From contig PLYO01000050.1 of the NCBI GenBank assembly GCA_003151825.1, positions 3,817 through 46,218 of the forward strand: a stretch of DNA of 42,402 bases. The letters are read 5' to 3'. The DNA comes from Ignavibacteriota bacterium. Lineage in GTDB: Bacteria > Bacteroidota > Ignavibacteria > Palsa-1295. The notes below the pieces were generated by a model. That model ran no database searches. It was given only the letters and a program-made list of their open reading frames with translations, and had not been told where the DNA came from. The translations under genes were made by a program, and so were the position numbers. Of the stretch, positions 1 through 6,997 are shown piece after piece (the first letter of the stretch is position 1; each line of letters begins with the position of its first letter).

Positions 1-1425
1 CGCCGCATCATCAACGAGCCGACGGCTGCCGCGCTCGCTTATGGCCTCGATAAAAAAGGCAAGAACGAGAAGATCGCTGTCTATGATTTTGGCGGCGGAA
101 CTTTTGACGTTTCCATTCTGGAACTCGGTGAAGGCGTCTTCGAAGTAAAATCGACCGACGGCGATACGCATCTCGGCGGCGACAATATAGATGCGCGTCT
201 CGTAGATTTCCTCGCGGATGAATTCAAATCTGCGGAAAATATCGACCTTCGCAAAGACCCGATGGCCCTCCAGCGCCTGAAAGAAGCTGCGGAAAAAGCC
301 AAGATGGAGCTTTCCACGATGATGCAGACGGACGTGAACCTCCCCTTCATCACCGCGACTGCGGACGGTCCGAAGCACATGAATATCTCGCTCACTCGCA
401 CGAAGTTCGAGCAGTTGGTGAACGATATTCTGCAAAAGACCGTGGAACCTTGCAAACGCGCTCTCGCAAATGCAAAAGTTACCCCGAACGACATCGATGA
501 AGTGATTCTCGTCGGCGGTTCGACGCGCATTCCGAAAGTGCAGGAGATCGTGCGTCAGCTATTCGGCAAGGAACCGCATAAGGGAGTGAATCCCGATGAA
601 GTCGTTGCAGTAGGCGCGGCTATTCAGGGCGCGGTGCTCACCGGCGAGGTGACCGACGTGCTGCTTTTGGACGTTACACCGCTCACATTATCTATCGAAA
701 CGATGGGCAGTGTCGCAACGCCAATGATTCCCGCGAACACAACGATCCCGACGCGCAAATCGGAGACGTTCTCGACCGCGAGCGATTCGCAGCCGTCAGT
801 GGAGATTCACATTCTGCAAGGCGAGCGTCCGATGGCGATAGATAATAAATCGCTCGGAAAGTTCCACTTGGATGGAATCCCCCCAGCGCCGCGCGGAGTT
901 CCGCAAGTCGAGGTAACATTCGATATTGACGCGAACGGAATTCTCCATGTTTCCGCGAAAGACAAAGCGACGAACAAGGAGCAGTCGATCCGCATCACAT
1001 CATCGAGCGGACTTTCGAAAGAAGAGATCGAAAAAATGAAGCGCGACGCCGAAGCGAATAAAGTCGAGGATACTTTGCGTAAGGAGTCTGTCGAAACCCG
1101 CAATCAGGCCGATCAGATGGTTTTCCAGTCCAAGAAGCAAGTCGAGGAACTGAAAGACAAGATGATGCCCGAAGGCCAGGGCAAGATAAATTCCGCCATC
1201 GCCGATCTCGAAAATGCGCTCAAGGGAACCGATGCCGCCGCAATAAAAGCTGCGGTGGAATCGCTGAACCGTGCATGGTCGGAAGTCTCCACGCAGATGT
1301 ATCAGCAAGCACCTACGCCCGGCGCAGATGGCGCACAGCCTCCGCCTTCGGACGGCCCACAACAGTCCGGCCCCAAAGTCGAGAATGCCGATTTTGAGGT
1401 AGTGGATGAGGATGGGAAGAAGTAA
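1..1425 (+). CDS. dnaK: Molecular chaperone DnaK (Hsp70), 5' end cut off by the window
   Basis: ATP-dependent Hsp70 chaperone acting in the cytoplasm with DnaJ and GrpE. The frame is open from base 1 and gives 474 residues. Since DnaK is normally near 640 residues, roughly the first 165 lie outside the window. The visible part starts in the nucleotide-binding domain with [19 protein letters not shown], then the phosphate-2 motif [13 protein letters not shown] and the adenosine motif [13 protein letters not shown]. The interdomain linker [15 protein letters not shown] follows, then the beta-sandwich substrate domain, the helical lid, a short Ala/Pro/Gly/Gln-rich tail and the typical acidic end EVVDEDGKK. 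The final 45 bp, including the stop, recur perfectly at 1967-2011 behind an inserted toxin-antitoxin-like pair. A strong hairpin terminator begins 7 bases after the stop. Confidence 0.97.
   Translation, partial: RRIINEPTAAALAYGLDKKGKNEKIAVYDFGGGTFDVSILELGEGVFEVKSTDGDTHLGGDNIDARLVDFLADEFKSAENIDLRKDPMALQRLKEAAEKAKMELSTMMQTDVNLPFITATADGPKHMNISLTRTKFEQLVNDILQKTVEPCKRALANAKVTPNDIDEVILVGGSTRIPKVQEIVRQLFGKEPHKGVNPDEVVAVGAAIQGAVLTGEVTDVLLLDVTPLTLSIETMGSVATPMIPANTTIPTRKSETFSTASDSQPSVEIHILQGERPMAIDNKSLGKFHLDGIPPAPRGVPQVEVTFDIDANGILHVSAKDKATNKEQSIRITSSSGLSKEEIEKMKRDAEANKVEDTLRKESVETRNQADQMVFQSKKQVEELKDKMMPEGQGKINSAIADLENALKGTDAAAIKAAVESLNRAWSEVSTQMYQQAPTPGADGAQPPPSDGPQQSGPKVENADFEVVDEDGKK
1381..1425 (+). 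repeat. 45-bp direct repeat, copy 1 (3' end of dnaK)
   Basis: The last 45 bp of dnaK, coding [14 protein letters not shown] and the stop. They are identical base for base to 1967-2011. The bases just upstream differ between copies, so the left boundary is sharp. Confidence 0.95.
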
Positions 1426-1431
1426 CTAATG

Positions 1432-1468
1432 AAATGGGGCAAGCGTTAGCTTGCCCCATTTCGTTTTT
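1432..1468 (+). terminator. Rho-independent terminator after dnaK
   Basis: A perfect 13-bp stem, AAATGGGGCAAGC (1432-1444) with GCTTGCCCCATTT (1449-1461), closes on a 4-base GTTA loop and is followed by CGTTTTT. It sits directly after the first copy of the dnaK tail and before the DUF4258 gene. It should insulate the inserted pair from dnaK read-through. Confidence 0.9.
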
Positions 1469-1478
1469 AATCCCCAAA

Positions 1479-1745
1479 ATGAAAAGAATAACAATTCCTT
1501 CTCATGCCTCAGAACGAATGCTTCTGCGTGGAGCGACCGAAAACGAAGTACGGGAAGCAATTATCGACGGGGAGCGAGACGTGGCGAAATCCGGTCGATT
1601 TGCATCTCGTAAAACGTTCGAATTCAACGCGATTTCGCCGATCAATAACAAGCGGTATGCATTAAAGACCGTCGAAGTGATCTGGATAGATGAACCAGAA
1701 GAAATAGTAGTTGTTACAACTAAAGTATATTACCATAACACATGA
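1479..1745 (+). CDS. DUF4258-family protein, toxin-like partner of the following DUF2283 gene
   Basis: An 88-residue protein using the ATG at 1479. A longer frame begins at 1434 but would start inside the terminator hairpin. The pattern HASERMLLRGATENEVREAI followed by a basic strand and the end EEIVVVTTKVYY fits DUF4258, small basic proteins often paired with an antitoxin-like gene. The stop overlaps the start of the DUF2283 gene by ATGA (1742-1745), so the two are translationally coupled. The pair is framed by two copies of the dnaK tail and two terminators, so it looks like an inserted unit. Toxicity is inferred from gene pairing only. Family assignment is by motif recognition. Confidence 0.75.
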   Translation: MKRITIPSHASERMLLRGATENEVREAIIDGERDVAKSGRFASRKTFEFNAISPINNKRYALKTVEVIWIDEPEEIVVVTTKVYYHNT

Positions 1746-1963
1746 AAGTACAATACGACAGCCGCGTGGACGCGCTTTACATCGAGCTCCGGCACTTGGA
1801 ACCCGGAACGGCGGAAGCGCGCGACCTTACCGAAGACATCACCGCCGATTACGGCCCCGACGGCAAGCTCGCCGGGATCGAAATTCTCGATGCCTCGAAG
1901 CTGCTGAAGCAGGATGAGCTTCATCGCGTCATCCTCGAAGTTGCACCAGCAATGGTGGCGTAA
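1742..1963 (+). CDS. DUF2283-family protein, antitoxin-like partner
   Basis: A 73-residue protein starting KVQYDSRVDALYIELR and continuing with DITADYGPDGKLAGIEILDAS. This is the characteristic DUF2283 pattern (Y-D...DALYI, then a 'D..G.l.GIEILdaS' strand). DUF2283 genes commonly lie beside DUF4258 genes in presumed toxin-antitoxin pairs. The start codon overlaps the upstream stop (ATGA). Three bases after its own stop the second copy of the dnaK 3' end begins. The function as antitoxin is inferred. Confidence 0.8.
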   Translation: MKVQYDSRVDALYIELRHLEPGTAEARDLTEDITADYGPDGKLAGIEILDASKLLKQDELHRVILEVAPAMVA

Positions 1964-1966
1964 ACA

Positions 1967-2011
1967 GAGAATGCCGATTTTGAGGTAGTGGATGAGGATG
2001 GGAAGAAGTAA
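1967..2011 (+). repeat. 45-bp direct repeat, copy 2 (duplicate of dnaK 3' end)
   Basis: Perfect copy of 1381-1425, still carrying the dnaK stop codon but detached from any dnaK reading frame. It is followed by a second terminator hairpin. Together with copy 1 it brackets the 541-bp interval holding the DUF4258/DUF2283 pair. Confidence 0.95.
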
Positions 2012-2020
2012 ATTATTTGC

Positions 2021-2053
2021 AAAACGGCACGGATTTTTTATCCGTGCCGTTTT
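2021..2053 (+). terminator. Rho-independent terminator after the duplicated dnaK tail
   Basis: A perfect 14-bp stem, AAAACGGCACGGAT (2021-2034) with ATCCGTGCCGTTTT (2040-2053), closes on a TTTTT loop. A/T runs at both ends could let it work in either direction. It may be the original dnaK terminator, displaced by the insertion of the toxin-antitoxin-like unit. Confidence 0.85.
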
Positions 2054-2090
2054 AACTTACAGACGGTCGCATACACTGTATCACTAAATT

Positions 2091-2789
2091 ATGCTTATTC
2101 TACTTTCATTCCTTTCGCTTATTTCACTTTCGTCGGATACTTCAAAGTACCCGACCATTCAAAAGCATGGTAAGACCGTCGAGTCGTTTGTGCCGAGAGG
2201 ATGGAAGATTATCGCTAAAGCTCAGGGCGATCTGAATGACGATTCGGTGAAGGACTGGGCAATAGTTATTCAATCACGACGAAAAGTCGATTATAATTAC
2301 GTTCGTTGCGACGATACTCTCTATGGCTTTGCTCCGTCAAGAGTTCTTCTAATTCTCGTTGGAAAACCGGACAGCACATTTGACTTAGCACTACAAGCGG
2401 ATCACATTATTCCCCCTTCAGATCAGGGAGGCGCGCATGACGATCCATTCCATGTTCCTCATGCGTTGAGAATTGCGAAGGGAAGTCTGTTCATTGCAGA
2501 AAAGTATGGCGGTGCTTGCACTTATTATGCGCCAGTAAGACAGTACCGTTTTCAAAATGGAGATTGGTACTTGATCGGGTCAACCACAACTCGTTATGAG
2601 TGTGGGGAAGAAAAGTACCATGTGTCCGAGGTTGATCTCCTAAACGGTAAGGCAAAGTCCTTCAAGCGAAATTCTGAAGGAGAGCAGCCAATCAAGGGTA
2701 GTGTAAAGAACATTGATGTTGGCAAAAGGCCACTTGTAAGACTTCTCGATTTTTGCCCGTGGAAATACTACGAGGGAGAATGGACGTGA
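2091..2789 (+). CDS. Secreted hypothetical protein, FG-GAP-like N-terminus
   Basis: A 232-residue protein not recognised as a named family. The first ~15 residues (LILLSFLSLISLSS) are a hydrophobic export signal, so it is probably periplasmic or surface-exposed. A stretch around residues 45-60, GDLNDDSVKDWAIVI, has the calcium-binding 'GDlN.D...D.vv' look of FG-GAP/VCBS repeats. Several aromatic and Cys residues follow (YVRCDD, GGACTYY, YECGEEKY, DFCPWKYY), which could form disulphides outside the cytoplasm. By eye it is more AT-rich than dnaK or hemF. The first 43-bp interspersed repeat follows 56 bp after its stop, so it may be the first member of the repeat-separated array. No function is proposed. 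Confidence 0.7.
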   Translation: MLILLSFLSLISLSSDTSKYPTIQKHGKTVESFVPRGWKIIAKAQGDLNDDSVKDWAIVIQSRRKVDYNYVRCDDTLYGFAPSRVLLILVGKPDSTFDLALQADHIIPPSDQGGAHDDPFHVPHALRIAKGSLFIAEKYGGACTYYAPVRQYRFQNGDWYLIGSTTTRYECGEEKYHVSEVDLLNGKAKSFKRNSEGEQPIKGSVKNIDVGKRPLVRLLDFCPWKYYEGEWT

Positions 2790-2845
2790 CAGGATGGTTC
2801 CGTTTTTATCATGCGAGACATAAGATTCCCACGGATGCGAATGGA

Positions 2846-2888
2846 CCTCGTCTTGCGCTGGCGGCACGATGTTTTCGGGTCGGTGGTT
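2846..2888 (+). repeat. 43-bp interspersed repeat, copy 1
   Basis: First of five same-orientation copies (also 3129, 3846, 4387, 5070). All are exactly 43 bp with no indels. The shared core runs CTTGCG-CTGG-CGGCACGATGTTTTCGGG-CCGGTGGTT. This copy has one substitution (GGGTCGG). It ends 9 bases before the ATG at 2898. Confidence 0.9.
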
Positions 2889-2897
2889 TGTATAATT

Positions 2898-3119
2898 ATG
2901 AGACACGTCGAAATAGCAGAGACATCGGACGCTTTTGTTATCCTTGTTGACAAGGAGGACTTTGACCGTTCGCGTATCGAGCAAGCGGTCGAATTTCTGG
3001 AAGGCGACGATTTTGCGCACATCCCGTATGTGGATGACGAAGAGCAGGCAGAGATCGCTCGCGGCCTTGCCTCAATGACTGAGGAAGACCGCAGGTTCAC
3101 TCTCATCCGCGAATCGTAG
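2898..3119 (+). CDS. Small acidic protein, antitoxin-like, no toxin partner seen
   Basis: A 73-residue, strongly acidic protein (ETSDAFVILVDKEDFDRSRIEQ..., ending MTEEDRRFTLIRES). The ATG at 2898 is chosen because the longer frame from 2811 would run through the 43-bp repeat, and because every neighbouring cassette also starts just after a repeat. The size, acidity and helix-rich C-terminus resemble antitoxins of type II systems. The cassette contains no second reading frame, so this is either an orphan antitoxin or an unrelated small protein. No family was recognised. Confidence 0.6.
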   Translation: MRHVEIAETSDAFVILVDKEDFDRSRIEQAVEFLEGDDFAHIPYVDDEEQAEIARGLASMTEEDRRFTLIRES

Positions 3120-3128
3120 TTCCCCCCC

Positions 3129-3171
3129 CCTCGTCTTGCGCTGGTGGCACGATGTTTTCGGGCCGGTGGTT
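3129..3171 (+). repeat. 43-bp interspersed repeat, copy 2
   Basis: Same repeat with one substitution (CTGGTGGC). It lies 9 bp after the preceding stop, is preceded by a run of C, and ends 9 bases before the ATG of the DUF433 gene. Confidence 0.9.
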
Positions 3172-3180
3172 TAAGTAATT

Positions 3181-3483
3181 ATGGAGACAATTACACAGCA
3201 AGCCGTCGGCTATCCTCACATCACAACAGATCCGCGCATCCTGAGCGGGGTGCCGATCGTGGAGGGTACGCGCACCCCGGTTCGAAGTATTGCCGGATAT
3301 TTTAATATGGGCATGTCGGTCGATGAAATTTTGATTGCGCTACCGTATCTCAATTTCGGTCAGGTGTTCTCGGCCCTTTCGTATTATTTCGACCACAAAG
3401 CAGCCATCGACGCTAACATTGCCGAGAATAACAATGTCGATCGCTGGGAACGGATGGCTCTCGCGGCGAAGCGGCCGTTGTGA
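3181..3483 (+). CDS. DUF433 antitoxin-like protein
   Basis: A 100-residue protein with the classic DUF433 pattern: HITTDPRILSGVPIVEGTRTPV, then a helix-turn-helix-like section GMSVDEILIALPYLNFGQVFSALSYYFDH. DUF433 proteins are presumed antitoxins and DNA-binding autoregulators, usually encoded directly upstream of a DUF5615 PIN-like partner, as here. Its TGA overlaps the GTG start of the partner (GTGA, 3480-3483), giving translational coupling. It begins 9 bases after copy 2 of the 43-bp repeat, so the repeat forms most of its leader. The regulatory role is family knowledge plus inference. Confidence 0.88.
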   Translation: METITQQAVGYPHITTDPRILSGVPIVEGTRTPVRSIAGYFNMGMSVDEILIALPYLNFGQVFSALSYYFDHKAAIDANIAENNNVDRWERMALAAKRPL

Positions 3484-3815
3484 ACCACAGACTTCTGCTC
3501 GATGAAGATATGTACGGCGCTCTCGCGAACGCGCTGCGTGAGAGGGGCATCGATGCTGTTCGCGTGCAGGAAATGGGAACTTCCGGTGACGAGGACTCCG
3601 ATCAGCTTGCATTAGCCGTGCGATTAGAACGCACGTTTGTGACATTCAATCGCGGAGATTATACCGAACTTCATTGCGAGTATATGGAAACGAACCGGCA
3701 TCACTATGGCATCTTGACGTGTCCACAAGTGCCCATTGGTGAAATGCTGCGGCGACTCTTAAAAACGCTCGATGCATACGATGATCTTCGCGATGGTATC
3801 TTCTACATCCGATAG
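3480..3815 (+). CDS. DUF5615 PIN-like protein, probable toxin of the DUF433 pair
   Basis: A 111-residue protein starting at GTG 3480. The opening NHRLLLDEDMYGALANALRERGIDAV and the central TFVTFNRGDY match DUF5615/Mut7-C-like PIN-fold proteins, whose acidic residues (D-E-D near the start, D/N around the second motif) correspond to the PIN nuclease active site. These are the usual partners of DUF433 antitoxins, and RNase activity is the presumed function. The sequence looks complete. The stop is followed by ~30 bp and then copy 3 of the 43-bp repeat. Confidence 0.85.
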   Translation: MNHRLLLDEDMYGALANALRERGIDAVRVQEMGTSGDEDSDQLALAVRLERTFVTFNRGDYTELHCEYMETNRHHYGILTCPQVPIGEMLRRLLKTLDAYDDLRDGIFYIR

Positions 3816-3845
3816 ATAAAACAAGCTACCCCAGAGGGCTTCCCC

Positions 3846-3888
3846 CCTCGTCTTGCGCTGGCGGCACGATGTTTTCGGGCCGGTGGTT
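3846..3888 (+). repeat. 43-bp interspersed repeat, copy 3
   Basis: Consensus copy of the repeat, preceded by a C run. It ends 14 bases before the ATG at 3903. Confidence 0.9.
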
Positions 3889-3902
3889 AAGGCGAATTAG
3901 GA

Positions 3903-4379
3903 ATGGCAATCAAAATTATAGACGACACGGGCAAGAGCAAAGGGCCATATATTTCGGTCAAGAAAGCGGAGTACGTTGACGATTATCGCCTTCGCCTTAC
4001 GTTCAATGACGGAAAAATCCGAGTTGTTGATTTCGGGAAGTTTCTTCGGAAGTGCCCACATCCGGCATTTAAGAAATATCTTGACATTAAGCGATTCAAG
4101 AAATTCTACATAGATTACGGTCACCTAATGTGGGGCGATCACGATCTCATTTTCCCAATGAGCGATATGTACGATGGCAAAATCTTTTATACTCCGCCGA
4201 ACCTTAAAAGTCTATATCCGAAATCGGAATTGCCGAGGATGAAAGTGCAACTGTCGTTACCAACAAGAATTGTCCGCAACCTAAAATCACGAGCGAAGAA
4301 AGATGGTATCGATCTCGATAAATTGATACGTCGATATATAGACGAAGGATTGACGAAGAAGCAGATGGCAAAGAGTTAA
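3903..4379 (+). CDS. DUF2442-like domain fused to a CopG/RHH-type C-terminus
   Basis: A 158-residue protein. Residues ~15-110 (YISVKKAEYVDDYRLRLTF...GKIRVVDFGKFL...FKKFYIDYGHLMW) match the DUF2442 pattern, a small domain found in toxin-antitoxin neighbourhoods. Residues ~115-158 (MKVQLSLPTRIVRNLKSRA..., then a helix IDLDKLIRRYIDEGL) look like a ribbon-helix-helix DNA-binding module with its beta-strand first. A one-gene cassette with both elements may be an autoregulating antitoxin without its toxin, or a fused pair. It begins 14 bases after copy 3 of the repeat and copy 4 follows within 10 bp of its stop. Confidence 0.75.
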   Translation: MAIKIIDDTGKSKGPYISVKKAEYVDDYRLRLTFNDGKIRVVDFGKFLRKCPHPAFKKYLDIKRFKKFYIDYGHLMWGDHDLIFPMSDMYDGKIFYTPPNLKSLYPKSELPRMKVQLSLPTRIVRNLKSRAKKDGIDLDKLIRRYIDEGLTKKQMAKS

Positions 4380-4386
4380 TGGCACC

Positions 4387-4429
4387 CCTCGTCTTGCGTC
4401 GGCGGCACGATGTTTTCGGGCCGGTGGTT
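4387..4429 (+). repeat. 43-bp interspersed repeat, copy 4
   Basis: Same repeat with one dinucleotide swap (GCGTCGG for GCGCTGG). It ends 21 bases before the ATG at 4451. Confidence 0.9.
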
Positions 4430-4450
4430 TAGGGATTGGAGGATATTCCA

Positions 4451-4681
4451 ATGAGTCAAGCCGAAATACAACATAAGCTTTACGAGGAGATCGACAAGCT
4501 CAGCGCTGCCGAGCAAATGCGGTTACTTGCGACGGCTCGCGAGTTGCGGTCGCAGACTCCTAGGGGCACGCCGTGGTCTGAGATCAAGCACCTCGCCGGA
4601 ACTTTGCCTGATGAGGACGCGCAGGAAATAATGGCAGCAATCGAAGAGGGCTGCGAGAATATCGATGCCGATGGATGGTGA
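4451..4681 (+). CDS. Antitoxin of a VapBC-like pair
   Basis: A 76-residue protein. ATG 4451 is preceded by GGAGG at a workable distance and was preferred over the upstream TTG at 4436. The N-terminal helix KLYEEIDKLSAAEQMRLLATARELRSQ and the end DAQEIMAAIEEGCENIDADGW match short antitoxins encoded in front of PIN toxins: the 'AIEEGCE.ID...W' tail is typical and would occupy the PIN active-site groove. Its last 11 bases overlap the toxin start at 4671, so the two are translated together. It lies between copies 4 and 5 of the 43-bp repeat. Confidence 0.82.
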   Translation: MSQAEIQHKLYEEIDKLSAAEQMRLLATARELRSQTPRGTPWSEIKHLAGTLPDEDAQEIMAAIEEGCENIDADGW

Positions 4682-5057
4682 GGGGGTACTCGATACGAAC
4701 GCCGTCATTCAGATTCTGAACGGCAGGCTCGATCCATCTCAACTTGGGTTCGATGAGATTCTCGTCCCGATGATTGTTGTAGGCGAGCTATTTTTCGGGG
4801 TGCATAAATCCGCAAGGATAGAGCAGAATCGTCGCCGTCTCCTCAATTTTCTCGATCTGATTTCTATCGTTGCCGTCGATGTTGAAGTCGCCGAAACTTA
4901 CGGTCGAATAAAAACCCAGCTTCGAAGAATTGGCAAACCTATTCCTGAGAACGATATGTGGATTGCAGCAACCGCAATGCGTCACCGGCTTCCTCTAATC
5001 GCGAACGATAATCATTTTCGCAATGTCGAGGGGTTAACCCTTATTCGGTGGTCTTAG
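4671..5057 (+). CDS. VapC-type PIN-domain toxin
   Basis: A 128-residue PIN ribonuclease. The start is taken at ATG 4671; another in-frame ATG lies 6 bases upstream. The acidic active-site residues are visible: D in VLDTNAVIQIL, E in VVGELFFGVHKS, and D in PENDMWIAATAMRHRLPLIANDNHF, with a second D near the end. VapC toxins cleave tRNA or rRNA and are neutralised by the partner encoded just upstream. Nothing is missing from the fold, so this is probably functional. Copy 5 of the repeat follows 12 bp after the stop. Confidence 0.9.
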   Translation: MDGEGVLDTNAVIQILNGRLDPSQLGFDEILVPMIVVGELFFGVHKSARIEQNRRRLLNFLDLISIVAVDVEVAETYGRIKTQLRRIGKPIPENDMWIAATAMRHRLPLIANDNHFRNVEGLTLIRWS

Positions 5058-5069
5058 CCATCTTGCCCC

Positions 5070-5112
5070 CGCCCGCTTGCGCTGGCGGCACGATGTTTTC
5101 GGGCCGGTGGTT
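5070..5112 (+). repeat. 43-bp interspersed repeat, copy 5 (end of array)
   Basis: The right 36 bp match the consensus, while the left ~7 bp have diverged (CGCCCGC for CCTCGTC). It is followed by 78 bp of ordinary spacer before hemF, so it seems to mark the right end of the cassette-like array. Confidence 0.85.
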
Positions 5113-5190
5113 AGGGCTTGCGAAGGCTCATCGAAAATCACCATCTACGTAATTAGAGCTTCCTTAAGAGTAAGGCCAGAGTAATTACCT

Positions 5191-6087
5191 ATGGCGGAAA
5201 TTCAATATTCTCTTCGAACGCGCGCCGAAACGTTATTTCGAAAATTGCAGGACGAGATTACGGCAGCGCTCGAAATCTTAGACGGCTCGGAGAAGTTTTT
5301 TCAGGAAACATGGGAACGCCCCGGCGGCGGAGGTGGACAGACACGTATTCTGAAAGAGGGATCGGTTTTCGAAAAGGCGGGCGTCAATTTTTCGGCTGTG
5401 CATGGTGATGCGCCAGAATCAACCGCTGAAAATGGTATTACTTTTTTTGCGACGGGAATCTCGCTCGTGCTCCATCCCCGCTCGCCGAAAATCCCGACCG
5501 TCCATGCCAACTTCCGCTACTTCGAGCAAACGAATCAACACGCCTGGTTTGGCGGCGGCATGGATCTCACCCCCTATTATCTCGACGAAGAGGACGCCTT
5601 CCACTTCCATCGAACAATAAAAACAGCCTGCGATAAACACGACCCATCCTATTACCCACGCTTCAAAAAATGGTGCGACGAGTATTTTTATATCAAGCAC
5701 CGCGAGGAAACGCGCGGAATCGGCGGCATCTTTTTCGATAACCTTTCTGCTCCAACCGTTCGTGAACTCGAAAACATTTTCGCGTTCGTCGAGGATGCCG
5801 CGTACTCCTTCCTGCCTGCTTACGTCCCCATTGTCGAAAAACACCGAGACGAGCATTATACAGAAGACGAGAAACACTGGCAGCTTCTGAGGCGCGGGCG
5901 ATATGTGGAATTCAATCTCGTTTACGATCGCGGCACACGCTTCGGACTCGAAACAAACGGGCGCACGGAGAGTATTCTTATGAGCCTGCCGACCGTAGCC
6001 AGATGGGAATACGATGCGCATCCCTCACCTGGCTCGCCGGAGGCGAAACTCGAAGCCGTTCTAAAAAATCCACGCGAGTGGATTTAA
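5191..6087 (+). CDS. hemF: Oxygen-dependent coproporphyrinogen III oxidase
   Basis: Converts coproporphyrinogen III to protoporphyrinogen IX using O2 in haem synthesis (cytoplasm). The 298 residues match the usual ~300. Family signatures are present in order: ETWERPGGGGGQTRIL, GGGMDLTPYYL around residue 122, the acidic/His segment YIKHREETRGIGGIFFDN, and the C-terminal signature RRGRYVEFNLVYDRGTRFGL. An aerobic enzyme suggests the host meets oxygen. It lies just right of the repeat array and looks like chromosomal backbone, followed at 37 bp by a secreted TPR protein. Confidence 0.97.
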   Translation: MAEIQYSLRTRAETLFRKLQDEITAALEILDGSEKFFQETWERPGGGGGQTRILKEGSVFEKAGVNFSAVHGDAPESTAENGITFFATGISLVLHPRSPKIPTVHANFRYFEQTNQHAWFGGGMDLTPYYLDEEDAFHFHRTIKTACDKHDPSYYPRFKKWCDEYFYIKHREETRGIGGIFFDNLSAPTVRELENIFAFVEDAAYSFLPAYVPIVEKHRDEHYTEDEKHWQLLRRGRYVEFNLVYDRGTRFGLETNGRTESILMSLPTVARWEYDAHPSPGSPEAKLEAVLKNPREWI

Positions 6088-6123
6088 TATTCGGCTATTT
6101 TCTCACCTAAAACTGATCCTCTC

Positions 6124-6939
6124 ATGCGAACACGTTTTGTTCTCGTTCTCCTCGTCGTGCTCCATAATAATAGCGCAGCCCAAACCTCTGCATTTCGCGA
6201 TTCCATACGCGAACGCTATCTAAAAAATGGCGCATGGATGCACCCCATTTCCTCCAAAGAATATGGCCGCTGTATAGATAGCGCACTCGCCTTATCCCCA
6301 CACGATGCCTATCTCTGGCAGCAGCGCGGTATGCCGTATTTCAAGCAAATGAAATATCAGGAAGGAATGCCCTACATCGATAGCGCGGTGAAATATGATT
6401 CCGCTGACGATCTTCCCTATCGGGCATTTCTAAAATGTATTTTCCAAAAAGATTATTTTGGAGCCACCGAGGATTTCACTATTCTTCAACACGACCATCC
6501 AAACGCAGGCGTGATGGATCACGAGTTTAATTTTTATCTTGGTCTCTGCTCACTTCAACTCAGCCACTATGAACGCGCGGACGAGCTTTTTTCAACGTGC
6601 CTTGTGAACGATCGCGCGGTCGGCGGGAACTGGGTACATCCGCTGCACCTCTTTTATCTCGGCATAGCTCGCTACGAAGAAGGCCAGTATTCACAAGCCA
6701 TTATAAGCTTCGATAGTGCTTTGATGGTTTATCCACATTTCTCGGACGCAGAGTATTATAAAGGAGCTTGTCTCGAAGCAATAGGTCAGCATGACGCCTC
6801 TCTTTCCATGAGAAGCGAATCCAAAGACGATTTCATGGATGGCTATACTATCAACGAGGATAACGCCGTGTATGAACGCTATCCCTATCAGGTCGAAAAG
6901 AAGTGGTTCGATGGGGTGCCGAGTTTGCCGAAGAATTGA
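6124..6939 (+). CDS. Exported tetratricopeptide-repeat protein
   Basis: A 271-residue protein. The first ~20 residues (FVLVLLVVLHNNSAAQ) form a signal peptide. Several degenerate TPR helices follow: YGRCIDSALALSPHDAYLW, PYIDSAVKYDSADDLPY, LGLCSLQLSHYERADELF and LGIARYEEGQYSQAIISFDSAL, spaced about 34 residues apart. It is probably a periplasmic or outer-membrane-associated protein interaction scaffold. It is separated from hemF by 37 bp and from the tRNA by ~58 bp. No specific role can be assigned. Confidence 0.8.
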   Translation: MRTRFVLVLLVVLHNNSAAQTSAFRDSIRERYLKNGAWMHPISSKEYGRCIDSALALSPHDAYLWQQRGMPYFKQMKYQEGMPYIDSAVKYDSADDLPYRAFLKCIFQKDYFGATEDFTILQHDHPNAGVMDHEFNFYLGLCSLQLSHYERADELFSTCLVNDRAVGGNWVHPLHLFYLGIARYEEGQYSQAIISFDSALMVYPHFSDAEYYKGACLEAIGQHDASLSMRSESKDDFMDGYTINEDNAVYERYPYQVEKKWFDGVPSLPKN

Positions 6940-6997
6940 AATAAGTGTTTGAGGAACTGCTGCTACGTTTCGCAAGTTTTGACCCCGCTGAAAATCA

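Noticed and set aside
8..530. Minus-strand frame opposite dnaK (81-530)
   Set aside because: Antisense to strongly conserved dnaK coding sequence, with no family signature.
2846..5112. The 43-bp repeats as a CRISPR array
   Set aside because: Spacings are 283, 717, 541 and 683 bp with genes inside, far from the short regular spacers of CRISPR, and no cas gene is present.
2846..5112. The 43-bp repeats as canonical integron attC sites
   Set aside because: The right ends (GTTAAGG, GTTTAGG, GTTAGGG) resemble the GTTRRRY core loosely. However, I find no matching RYYYAAC partner at the left, only a weak internal stem, and no integrase. Kept open as attC-like only.
5419..6021. A 200-codon minus-strand frame opposite hemF
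   Set aside because: Shadow of hemF, which has full family signatures on the plus strand.
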